Positions 1 through 6,018 of a stretch of DNA of 6,714 nt are shown one piece after another. Under the pieces are notes generated by a model. The model worked only from the letters and a program-made list of their open reading frames with translations. It was not told the origin of the DNA and did no database searches. How positions within the stretch are numbered: position 1 is the first letter of the stretch; every line of letters begins with the position of its first letter. This DNA comes from Burkholderia sp. (lineage in GTDB: Bacteria > Pseudomonadota > Gammaproteobacteria > Burkholderiales > Burkholderiaceae), in contig JAQGMD010000346.1 in the NCBI GenBank assembly GCA_028292565.1, positions 1 through 6,714 of the forward strand, given 5' to 3'. The position numbers and the translations under genes are program-made.

Positions 1-102
1 GGGCGGCGGTGAGCCCAGGGGAGAAGAAGGGCTGCCCGTCTTCTCTGGCCCGGTGGGCATGCCGGTACGGGGTGAAGCGCCACTGATCGTCTTGGTCGTC
101 AT
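1..102 (-). CDS. Possible N-terminus of a proline/serine-rich protein, running off the window
   Basis: On the minus strand an ATG at 102 opens a frame with no stop up to the window edge, 34 residues beginning MTTKTISGASPRTG and rich in Pro, Ser and Gly. No domain, signal peptide or membrane segment is visible, and I do not recognise the product. There is no convincing Shine-Dalgarno sequence before the ATG, only a weak GCAGAG. The reading is supported only by the open frame and its length, and GC-rich DNA often gives such frames by chance. It may equally be non-coding. If real, it is divergent from the gene ending at 425. Confidence 0.2.
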   Translation of the reverse strand, partial: MTTKTISGASPRTGMPTGPEKTGSPSSPLGSPPP

Positions 103-233
103 GGTTTGCTCTGCGAACCGGCCATAGGGAGCCCGCTAAGTAACCGTTAAACGAACCTTTGTTCCTTTTTAGTCATCGCTTGGCCACTGATACAAATGCC
201 AATGGTTAGGAAGCGCGGGCGACTTAGGGCTGG
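103..233. other. Stretch with no supported gene
   Basis: All plus-strand frames carry stops here and nothing resembles a known protein. The part around 130-180 is more AT-rich than its surroundings and would be the place for a promoter of a minus-strand gene starting at 102, but I see no good -35/-10 pair. Together with the GC-rich, low-information stretch that follows (about 270-300), this looks like a rearranged junction. Confidence 0.3.
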
Positions 234-425
234 GTGCGCTGGAGAGAGGCGCTTGTCAGATCAAGTGGATGCGGTGGGCGGGGGTGGTGGTGCGGGCGTC
301 TTCTCTTCGCGCGATCGCCAAGCGCGACCGTTGCCAGCGTGCTGGCCAAGGGCGAAGAGATCACCCAGGACGTATCCGCGCTGGAAAACCCCACCATCCT
401 GGAGTCACTGAAGCAAACCCTGTAA
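234..425 (+). CDS. C-terminal fragment of an unidentified protein
   Basis: The last 30 or so codons, from about position 330 to the TAA at 423-425, look genuinely coding: they strongly favour G or C in the third position and read AKGEEITQDVSALENPTI before ending in SLKQTL. A strong terminator follows 28 bases after the stop, as expected at the end of a transcription unit. I do not recognise the family. The 5' limit given is only the first possible start (GTG) after an in-frame TAG. The part before about 310 is GC-rich and unlike protein, so the true gene is either truncated or frameshifted. A neighbouring frame reading LRAIAKRD just upstream could be its displaced continuation, joined by a one-base change near 325. 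Most likely this is a remnant. Confidence 0.35.
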   Translation: MRWREALVRSSGCGGRGWWCGRLLFARSPSATVASVLAKGEEITQDVSALENPTILESLKQTL

Positions 426-453
426 GGCATTCCCAAGAGACGGAGGAGACCCG

Positions 454-484
454 GCCGCCACGGTTGTACACGTGGCGGCTTTTT
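454..484 (+). terminator. Intrinsic terminator after the fragment ending at 425
   Basis: A perfect 9-bp GC-rich stem (GCCGCCACG at 454-462 with CGTGGCGGC at 471-479) closes an 8-base loop and is followed at once by TTTTT (480-484). This is a textbook rho-independent terminator on the plus strand. It separates the upstream fragment from the tRNA unit. Confidence 0.88.
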
Positions 485-531
485 CATGGCGGGTTTGCAG
501 CAGCAGGGCTTGCGCTGATGCAAGGCAGGAC

Positions 532-562
532 TGGTCGCATGCCAACGATTCTTTGCTATAAT
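532..562 (+). promoter_or_regulatory. Probable promoter of the tRNA-Ser gene
   Basis: A perfect -10 hexamer TATAAT at 557-562 is preceded by TGC, giving an extended -10 (TGn). No good -35 is visible; the best approximate match is TGGTCG at 532-537 with a long 19-base spacer. Transcription would start near 569, about 37 bases before the mature tRNA, a normal distance for a tRNA leader. Confidence 0.6.
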
Positions 563-605
563 TCGCGGCTTCGTTCTGCAGCACCACCCGCAGCAATGGA
601 ATCCC

Positions 606-696
606 GGAGAGATGGATGAGTGGTTTAAGTCGCACGCCTGGAAAGCGTGTATAGGTTCATAGCCTATCCGGGGTTCGAATCCCCGTCTCTCCGCCA
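606..696 (+). tRNA. tRNA-Ser, anticodon GGA
   Basis: This is a complete class II cloverleaf with encoded CCA. The acceptor stem pairs GGAGAGA (606-612) with TCTCTCC (686-692), followed by discriminator G693 and CCA 694-696. The anticodon arm pairs CACGC (633-637) with GCGTG (645-649) around loop CTGGAAA, placing anticodon GGA at 640-642, which reads UCC and UCU serine codons. A long variable arm occupies roughly 650-668, diagnostic of tRNA-Ser/Leu/Tyr. The T arm pairs CGGGG (669-673) with CCCCG (681-685) around TTCGAAT. It has its own promoter and terminator, so it is a monocistronic unit. Everything recognisable downstream is accessory or decayed, so the gene may mark the edge of a variable region. 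Confidence 0.98.
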
Positions 697-786
697 GCAT
701 GTCAATACTGGTGCGGGTTTCAATGTGATTGAATGAGTCTACCCACAATCCTACCCCCACTTCGAAATATTGTAGTCGTATCACGC

Positions 787-815
787 AAAGCCCAGTTCTT
801 CGGACTGGGCTTTTT
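787..815 (+). terminator. Intrinsic terminator of the tRNA-Ser unit
   Basis: A perfect 10-bp stem (AAAGCCCAGT at 787-796 with ACTGGGCTTT at 804-813) encloses a short loop containing CTTCGG, which can add a C-G pair closing a very stable UUCG tetraloop. The T run reaches 815, giving TTTTT (811-815). It lies 90 bases after the tRNA. In the opposite direction only a TTT run follows, so it is best assigned to the plus strand. Confidence 0.85.
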
Positions 816-952
816 GCTGTCCGGAGCTCACGGCTGCGATCCGAATCTCAGGAAAAATTCCGCGATGCGACCGACCGCGAATTGCTTTTTGATTGGGCGT
901 GTCGAAATTCCAAACTGACTCAAACGGAACAATTACCGAAGGCAGCTTGACG

Positions 953-1380
953 TCACGCGGCACCCACGCAGACAAACACCGGTTCCAAAAGGCAAAAGAA
1001 TACGGCAACGGAAGCTGTATAGCGTGTGTCACCGCGCTTCCAATTGCAATCTGGCTGCATCTCTTGTACCGCGAACACAATCGTCAGGAAGACATAAAGG
1101 ATTGCGTCAACAGAGGACGTACGCCGCTCAAATTCAGCGGTTGTCTCGAATTCTCGCCGTGTCATGTCACTTATGCGGCATTTAAACAATTCGTAGAACT
1201 TCTGTGGGTCCGTGCCTGCATACCTCGACGGAAGCTTCTCATTCGAGGCGTGAATGGCTCTGGCTTCCATTCAGGCGCAATTTTCCTCATCTTGTTTTGG
1301 GCTGCAAGTGTGGTGGCGTTTGTCGAGAGGAGTGCGATTAGTGCAGCGCGAGTCAAGCAGTCGAGAGGGTGTCGAGTCAT
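953..1380 (-). pseudogene. Frameshifted gene for a small exported protein of unknown function
   Basis: The minus strand appears to encode one protein split over two frames. From ATG 1380 the first frame gives a signal-peptide-like start: a basic residue, then a hydrophobic core (RAALIALLSTNATTLAAQ) with a plausible cleavage site after the second Ala of LAA, then PEWKPEPFTPR. Around 1240-1250 the coherent reading moves to the next frame, which continues NEKLPSRYAGTDPQKFYELF and then TRREFETTAEFERR, ending with TGA at 953-955. The FETTAEFERR-type segment resembles a motif I associate with small exported hypothetical proteins; that is recollection, not a search. A third frame stays open further (to 781) and could hold a decayed C-terminus, but its last residues are simply the tRNA terminator stem read as protein. 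No Shine-Dalgarno precedes ATG 1380. A plus-strand ORF over the same DNA has no protein-like features and is taken as its shadow. Confidence 0.5.
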
Positions 1381-1598
1381 AGAAGCGTTCTTTTATACGT
1401 CCAAGTGATTGCCTTTGTGTCGATCGTGCGGCAAGCAAGCAAGACTAATAGTGTGTTGCCGAATCTAACATGCCCTGGACGCGGAGAGCGAGTCGACTGA
1501 CACGACGGCGCTTCTAAAGTTGTACCTTATGAGCCCTCTACAATGTGACGGAACGGATTGGTTCAAAAGATACTTGTAAACTATTTTAGAGACGAACC
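1381..1598. other. Gap with no supported gene
   Basis: This 218-base stretch is moderately AT-rich and has stops in the frames I followed. It contains a short GCAA repeat (about 1431-1442) and a TATAAA-like element near 1391-1396 on the minus strand that could be part of a promoter for the frameshifted gene starting at 1380, but without a correctly spaced -35. I looked for terminal inverted repeats of an IS66 element here and did not find a convincing one. The IS relic begins abruptly after it. Confidence 0.4.
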
Positions 1599-1800
1599 AT
1601 GATGCCATTACTAACTTTTGATGATACCGCCGAGAAGCTCGACTACCAGCCCGGGGTCTTTACGGTGGAACGCCATGGACGCGGCAAACGGGTGTGCAAC
1701 CAGTGTGAAACGCTGGTGCAGGCCGGTCCCACTGCGATCCCGCACGCGATACGGGAAACCCCGACCCAAGCGTCACTCCACATCCCCGAGAAACGATTAC
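1599..1800 (+). mobile_element. IS66-family transposase (TnpC) relic, zinc-binding region
   Basis: The reading AEKLDYQPGVFTVERH, then GRGKRVCNQCETLVQA, matches the N-terminal zinc-finger-binding domain of IS66-type TnpC transposases, whose consensus runs roughly EKLDYxPGxFxVxRHxRxKxxCxxCETxVQAP. Only about 45 codons of the normal roughly 500 remain. After VQA the expected PVPxxxIDKGxPTxGLL continues only as a degraded echo (IPHAIRETPTQASL), with the proline-valine-proline part appearing in the next frame, so at least one frameshift lies near 1723. The N-terminal helix-turn-helix part, the DDE catalytic region, the accessory genes tnpA and tnpB and the inverted repeats are all absent. The frame stays open to 1913 but the part after about 1800 is not transposase-like. 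The relic directly abuts the truncated RTX gene and probably marks the event that removed its 5' portion. Confidence 0.8.
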
Positions 1801-1846
1801 TGAAAGTGATGACCTGTCTTCGCAATGGGATAAGATCAAGGAGACA

Positions 1847-2791
1847 ATGGAAGGAGTTCATCGCCAAAGGACCCCATACGACCCGAGAACGACCAATTCC
1901 AACTCCGGTGTAGAGGAGGCACTTCGCGGTGGAGCCGAACTGTTCAGTGACTTCACGCCGATGCCCAACGGCACTCTCGCCCCCAACGGCTTCGCTGCGC
2001 TCGCGGCCCTAGACTCCAATGGCGACGGCATTATCGATGTCAACGACCCGGCCTTCGCTGAACTCAAGGTCTGGCGTGATACGAGCCAGGACGGGATCTC
2101 TCAAGGAGGCGAGTTGATTTCGTTTCTTGACGCCGGCATCGTTAGCCTGAATCTGACCAGCACCCTGAAGAATCAGTCACTGGCCAACGGAAACATGCTT
2201 TCGCGGGAAGGTGGTTTCACCCATGCAGATGGCACCACGGGCGGCATGGGCGAATTCCGTCTCGCCACCGACACCTTCGACACGAAGTTTGCCGAGCAAA
2301 TCGAAGTCTCCGAGACCCTCAAGACCCTGCCCAACATGTAGGGCGCGGGCAACGTGCGCGAGCTGCAACAGGCCGCCGCCCAGTCCGGAAGCGTACAGGG
2401 CTTGCTCGCTCAGTTCGCAGCTGCCGGCACTCGCAGCGAACAGAAGGCCCTGCTTGACAAACTGATCACCGCCTGGGCCGACACCTCCGGCATGGCGAAA
2501 AGTCTGGAAGAACGCGCCGACGGAGAATACCGGATCCAGTACGAAGCCTTCGGCAATGCGCGGCGCTCCAACAACCTCGATGCCGTGTTTTTCAACACCT
2601 CAAGCTCGGGCAGCGTCGCCAACGGCGCTGCGGTGATGACCGACTTCGGCGCGACGTATCTCTCCGAGAAGCACCGCAACCTCATTGCCGAATGGAGCCG
2701 CAAGCTCCGTGTGCTCGAAGACTCAACCAAAATTACTCAAAATTTATTTAAACGCAGATACTTTATTGATAAGACGTATGTAACAAATTAA
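1847..2791 (+). pseudogene. C-terminal part of a large EF-hand/RTX-type secreted protein, with an internal amber stop
   Basis: One frame runs through 1847-2791 with a single TAG at 2339-2341. Recognisable homology starts near 1900. The fragment carries ELFSDFTPMPNG and NGFAALAALD, then two EF-hand-like calcium loops: DSNGDGIIDVND (residues 56-67 from ATG 1847) and DTSQDGISQGGE (78-89), followed by ELISFLDAGIVSLNL. This order is typical of the region near the C-terminus of very large RTX proteins exported by type I secretion. After the amber codon the same frame continues as GAGNVRELQQAAAQSGSVQG and then LLDKLITAWADTSG, again typical, so the usual glutamine before GxGxVRxL has probably changed from CAG to TAG. 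No GGxGxDxUx nonapeptides are in the remaining piece. The N-terminus is lost at the IS66 relic. After KLRVLED (about 2719) the DNA turns AT-rich and the protein ends atypically at 2791. Its neighbour is the matching ABC exporter. It is almost certainly not functional as a full toxin or adhesin. Confidence 0.78.
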
Positions 2792-2941
2792 TCTTTTGAA
2801 ATATTGGGATTTCGAAATTTGTTGCCGTTTGATGAGGCGCTGCTGATGAAACTTGCAGCGGCTCAAGTTATAGCACCTGAAATGAAGAAAACGATTATCC
2901 AATGACGGCCTTACTGAAAATCAATCGCAGAAAGAATACCC
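2792..2941. other. AT-rich junction between the RTX remnant and the exporter gene
   Basis: From about 2725 to 2940 the DNA is clearly more AT-rich than either flanking gene. The RTX reading frame continues past its TAA (2789-2791) to a TGA at 2903-2905, giving 37 more codons including LLPFDEALLMKLAAAQVIAP, which is protein-like but unrecognised. It may be the decayed true C-terminus of the upstream protein or of another gene. No terminator and no convincing promoter are visible. The exporter start at 2942 has only a weak AGAAAG before it. Confidence 0.35.
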
Positions 2942-5121
2942 ATGCGGGATACGCGTCAGGATACTGTTGCCGATTTAGAAGGATACCTAGATTCGCAGGC
3001 CGCACTGTGGGTGTTGGGCAGCCTCGCCGGCTACTATCGTCGGCCGTTCGATGCCGAGCTGGTGCTCAAGCGTTTCTCGCCGCCGTTCGATCTGCCTTCC
3101 CTGATCGAGGCGCTAGAGGCAATCGGCCTCAAGGCGGGGCTGGTGTCCTGGTCCGAGACCGATTTCCCGTCGCTACCCTTGCCGGCGGTGGCCTTTGTTG
3201 CTGTGCCCGTGCGGGCGGATGCCGACGCTACAGCTGATCCACCGCATACGCCACCGCTCACGCCCGCGCTGATCGTTAGGCACGGCGGGCAGACTCTGGC
3301 TTGGGTGCGTCCTGGTGGATCCACATCGGAGACCTTGGCGCTCGATGCCGCCCGTGCTCAGTGCACACCATTACTGCTGCTGGTAACGGAGGCAGAGCCC
3401 CCGTTGACGGAGTCGGTCAGCAAGGCTGAAGCCCTGACGGACCAAAAGAAACCCTTTGGTTTTTCCTGGTTCGTCCCCGAACTGCTGCGCCACAAAAACC
3501 TCTGGCGCGACATCCTGCTCGCCAGCTTGGCCATCCAGCTCGTGGGGCTGGCCACGCCCTTGTTCACCCAGGTCATCATCGACAAGGTCATCGCCCACCA
3601 CTCGGAAAGCACCCTCATTGTGCTGGGCGTGGCGCTGGTGGTGTTCATGCTGTTCAATAGCGCCATGAGCTGGCTACGACAGTATCTGGTGCTGCACACC
3701 GGAAGCCGGATCGACGCCGTGCTGGGCCAGAAAGTCATGCGACATCTGTTGCGCCTGCCGCTGCCGTATTTCGAGCAGCGCCCTACCGGCACGCTGGTAG
3801 CGCGGCTGCAAGGCGTAGAGTCGTTGCGCGAGTTCATCTCCGGCGCGTCGGTGAGCCTGGTGCTTGATCTGCCTTTCCTGCTGATCTTCATGGCGGTCAT
3901 GTTCGCCTACAGCTGGCAGCTCACCCTCATCGCGCTGGGCATCATCGCGCTTATTGTGGCGTCCAGCCTTATCATGGTGCCCATCTTCCGCGCCCGGCTC
4001 GATCGGCAGTTCCTGCTCGGCGCACGCAATCAGGCTTTTCTTACCGAATATCTGGCTGGCATGGCCACAGTGAAGTCGCTGCAACTTGAACCCGAAATCG
4101 ACAAACGCTACGGCACTTACCTCGCGCAGTACCTCTCTGCCGGTTTTGCCACCCGACAGGTAGGCAACACTTATCAGGTCATCGCCTCGGGGCTGGAGCA
4201 GGTGATGACGCTGTCCATCCTCATTGTAGGCGCCTGGCTGGTAATGCAGAACACGGGCCTCACCGTAGGGATGCTGGTCGCCTTCCAGATGTTCGCCGGC
4301 CGCATGAGCCAGCCGGTCATGCGGCTGGTGGGGCTATGGCAGGAGTTTCAACAGGCGTCCATTTCCGTCAAGCGCCTGGGCGACATCTTCGACATGCCGC
4401 AGGAGCCAATTACGCTCACGCCGCAGCGCGCGACAGGTGGGGTCGGACAGATCGAAGTCAAGGATCTCGGCTTCCGTTATTCAGAACACCACCCCTGGCT
4501 GTACCGCAATCTCAGCCTCGCACTACCCACCGGCAGGCTCACCGTGCTGATGGGGCCTTCAGGTTGCGGCAAGAGCACACTGGCGAAGCTCATGCAGGGT
4601 TTCTATTGGCCCCAGGAGGGGCAAATCAGCATCGATGGGCGCGACATCCGGCAACTGGCTGCCAATGAGCTGCGTGCCTACTTTGGCGTGGTGCCGCAGG
4701 AGACGGTGCTGTTCTCCGGCACCGTCTACGACAACCTGATCATGGCGCACCCGCACGCAAGCTTCGAGGACGTCGTGAGCGCGTGCCAGACTGCCGAAAT
4801 CCATGCAGTTATCGAGAAGCTGCCGCAGGGGTATCAGACCGAGATCGGCGAGCGCGGCACCGGGCTGTCAGGCGGGCAGCGCCACGTATCGCCATTGCCC
4901 GCGCACTTCTGAAGCGCCCCAAAGTGCTGATCTTCGACGAGGCGATTTCCAACCTCGATCAGCAGACTGCCGAACACTTCGCACAGACCATCAACCGCTT
5001 GAAGGGACAGGTCACGATGGTATTCATCACCCACCAGGTGCCGCGGGGGCTGCAAGTGGATGAGGTGGTGAACATGGGGCAGCATGCCACGCAGATGAGT
5101 TTGGTGAAGGACGTGACGTGA
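2942..5121 (+). pseudogene. HlyB-like type I secretion ABC transporter (permease/ATPase), broken by one missing base
   Basis: This is the inner-membrane ATPase of a type I secretion system, which exports RTX-type proteins in one step with a membrane-fusion protein and a TolC-like channel. Residues about 12-148 form a C39 peptidase-like domain that lacks the catalytic Cys (QAALWVLGSLAGYY replaces the Cys motif), as in HlyB, where it binds substrate. About six membrane segments lie between residues 188 and 455. The ATPase domain shows an A-loop Tyr (Y513), Walker A GPSGCGKST (538-546), Q-loop Q586 and signature LSGGQR (642-647). Right after this, at 4884/4885, one base is missing: the frame runs on as HVSPLPAHF and stops at 4912. 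In the shifted frame the normal protein continues as RIAIARALLKRPK, Walker B VLIFDEAISNLD (Glu667 if repaired) and H-loop FITHQ (His698), ending at TGA 5119-5121. Repaired length is about 726 residues, normal for the family. ATG 2942 is the first start after an in-frame TGA. The single lesion may be recent, or a sequencing error. Confidence 0.93.
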
Positions 5122-5124
5122 TGG
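5051..5124 (+). repeat. 3' end of the ABC transporter gene, copy 1 of an imperfect direct repeat
   Basis: These 74 bases encode LQVDEVVNMGQHATQMSLVK plus the last residues and stop of the exporter and include the start codon of the next ORF. A diverged second copy lies at 6010-6081. By hand alignment about 58 of 74 columns are identical, with two single-base gaps; blocks such as GCAGCATGCCA and TTGGTGAAGGA are unchanged. The AAGGA at 5107-5111 lies 9 bases before ATG 5121 and can act as its Shine-Dalgarno. Confidence 0.85.
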
Positions 5125-5225
5125 ATTCAATTCGGAAAGTTGGCGCCGTGTTGCGTCCTATCTCTTTGTTGATGGGTTTTTCTACACCGAGAAAATATCT
5201 GGCATCACCTTTTTCCTTGCGTTGA
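5121..5225 (+). CDS. 34-codon ORF overlapping the transporter stop, possibly a truncated gene
   Basis: ATG 5121 shares its A with the transporter TGA (TGATG), a typical translational-coupling arrangement, and AAGGA at 5107-5111 is well spaced for initiation. The product starts MDSIRKVGAVLRP and has a short hydrophobic stretch (ISLLMGF), then stops at 5223-5225. I do not recognise it. A real HlyD gene would be expected in this position but there is no sign of one. It may be the 5' stub of a downstream gene lost by recombination, or a chance frame. Its start aligns with the start region of the membrane-anchored gene at 6075 when the two repeat copies are superimposed, which gives some weight to the first view. 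Confidence 0.3.
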   Translation: MDSIRKVGAVLRPISLLMGFSTPRKYLASPFSLR

Positions 5226-5257
5226 CCCCTTGTGTTTCGCGCAATTAAAGATGGTCC

Positions 5258-5279
5258 GACGGTGCGGGTGCCGCACGTC
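5258..5279 (+). terminator. GC-rich hairpin in the gap after the transporter
   Basis: GAC-G-GTGCGG (5258-5267, one bulged G) can pair with CCGCACGTC (5271-5279) around a 3-base loop. It is a strong stem but is followed by TTGTATG rather than a T run, so it would be at best a weak or rho-assisted terminator for the transporter transcript. It lies just before the candidate promoter of the next gene, which fits a transcription-unit boundary. Confidence 0.25.
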
Positions 5280-5300
5280 TTGTATGAGTGAATTACGCAA

Positions 5301-5328
5301 TTGACTTGGTGAAAGAGAATTTTAAAAA
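5301..5328 (+). promoter_or_regulatory. Candidate sigma-70 promoter for the four-helix membrane protein
   Basis: TTGACT (5301-5306, five of six consensus bases) is followed after 16 bases by TAAAAA (5323-5328, four of six). Transcription would begin near 5335 and give a leader of about 30 bases carrying the Shine-Dalgarno at 5354-5359. The surrounding DNA is AT-rich. The -10 is poor, so this is a moderate call. Confidence 0.35.
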
Positions 5329-5365
5329 TGAAAGAACGGATGAATACTGATTCGAGGGGTTTTGC

Positions 5366-5938
5366 ATGAAGCAAAAAATGCCGGCCTCACCAGAAAGCTC
5401 GGTCCCCAACAACGGATTCTCGTTGGCCGAAATCCTTCTTATAGCCACCTATTTCATCGCAGTGATAGTGATCCCTGAGAAATGGGTCGAGACGGCTGTT
5501 GGAAAAATGGCCTTCGCGGCCGCTGCGTGCGTCAACCCTTATCTCTCTGGGTATTCGACAGCCTTTGCTGAAGATACCCGCTACTTCATCCATTGCCATG
5601 TGCTCGCGACGTGGATTCTCACGCCGGCGCTTATGTGGTTCGCTATCCGCCGCAATGGTGGTTTCCGGGCGTATGAAAAATTGTTCATGAAATCAGTGTC
5701 GGAACTATCCTTGGCAGGAATGTGGCTTCTCTACCTTGTTTTTGTGCTCGCGCTGGTTGCGATGTTGTGGATGGTTGACTACCCGCTTACAAGGTCTGAA
5801 CTCTCAATATGGGTCCGGCCGTTCGGTGTGTGCTCTTCAGCTTTTCTGTTTGCTTCGCTTTTATCTATTTGTTGCTACGGCTTGTACTTCACGCTTAAAG
5901 CAACTTTCATTCAAATCTTCAGAGGGCCTCAGAAATGA
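5366..5938 (+). CDS. Integral membrane protein of unknown function, four predicted helices
   Basis: A 190-residue protein with a good start: GAGGGG at 5354-5359 lies 6 bases before ATG 5366. Four hydrophobic segments are visible at about residues 18-38 (AEILLIATYFIAVIVI), 76-94 (HVLATWILTPALMWFAI), 115-137 (LAGMWLLYLVFVLALVAMLW) and 153-177 (SAFLFASLLSICCYGLYFTL). The last helix is followed by a short tail FRGPQK. No enzyme or transporter motif is visible and I do not recognise the family. The N-terminus has no cleavable signal peptide; both ends are probably cytoplasmic if there are four helices. Its stop overlaps a following ATG (ATGA). Position, behind a type I exporter and before another membrane-anchored unknown, is compatible with an immunity or accessory protein, but nothing in the sequence proves this. 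Coding quality is good and no lesions are seen. Confidence 0.75.
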   Translation: MKQKMPASPESSVPNNGFSLAEILLIATYFIAVIVIPEKWVETAVGKMAFAAAACVNPYLSGYSTAFAEDTRYFIHCHVLATWILTPALMWFAIRRNGGFRAYEKLFMKSVSELSLAGMWLLYLVFVLALVAMLWMVDYPLTRSELSIWVRPFGVCSSAFLFASLLSICCYGLYFTLKATFIQIFRGPQK

Positions 5939-6018
5939 GCTGCAAAAATTCGGACGACGCGTACAAGGGGCTCAAGGATGATCTTGAACGGATGCTTATC
6001 ACAAGAATTTGCAAGTGA
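5935..6018 (+). CDS. 27-codon ORF overlapping the membrane-protein stop; more likely a transporter-tail relic
   Basis: ATG 5935 overlaps the TGA of the four-helix protein (ATGA) and the frame reads MSCKNSDDAYKGLKDDLERM and then LITRICK before TGA 6016-6018. The overlap resembles coupled translation, but the second half lines up with the transporter: GLKDDLERMLIT here against RLKGQVTMVFIT in the exporter, just before the clear repeat at 6010. I therefore suspect that at least the 3' half is decayed exporter sequence rather than a gene in its own right. A further 17-codon frame (6019-6072) abuts it and ends QHAMQWKLVKE, which is plainly the repeat. Confidence 0.25.
   Translation: MSCKNSDDAYKGLKDDLERMLITRICK

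Noticed and set aside
224..784. Minus-strand ORF of 186 codons across the tRNA
   Set aside because: It runs through both terminators and the tRNA-Ser, which are certain features, so it cannot be a real gene.
893..1408. Plus-strand ORF of 171 codons over the minus-strand frameshifted gene
   Set aside because: It needs a TTG start without a Shine-Dalgarno and shows no protein-like motif, while the opposite strand shows a signal peptide and a family-like segment.
1431..1442. Short GCAA tandem repeat
   Set aside because: Three units only, outside any gene; too short to be a phase-variation tract or a CRISPR element.
2354..2791. Separate 145-codon gene starting at GTG 2354
   Set aside because: It is in the same frame as the upstream RTX fragment and continues its family-like sequence across one TAG; there is no Shine-Dalgarno. 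It is the second part of one broken gene.
2942..3400. Catalytic C39 peptidase (bacteriocin-processing exporter)
   Set aside because: The N-terminal domain has no Cys at the catalytic position, so it is the degenerate C39-like domain of HlyB-type exporters.
4877..4900. Programmed ribosomal frameshift in the exporter
   Set aside because: There is no slippery heptamer or poly-A run at the junction, and the needed change is simply one missing base in a GC-rich context.
5328..5369. 13-residue leader ORF (MKERMNTDSRGFA) overlapping ATG 5366 by ATGA
   Set aside because: No Shine-Dalgarno is seen before its ATG, it overlaps the candidate -10, and such short frames are common by chance; the downstream gene has its own good ribosome binding site.
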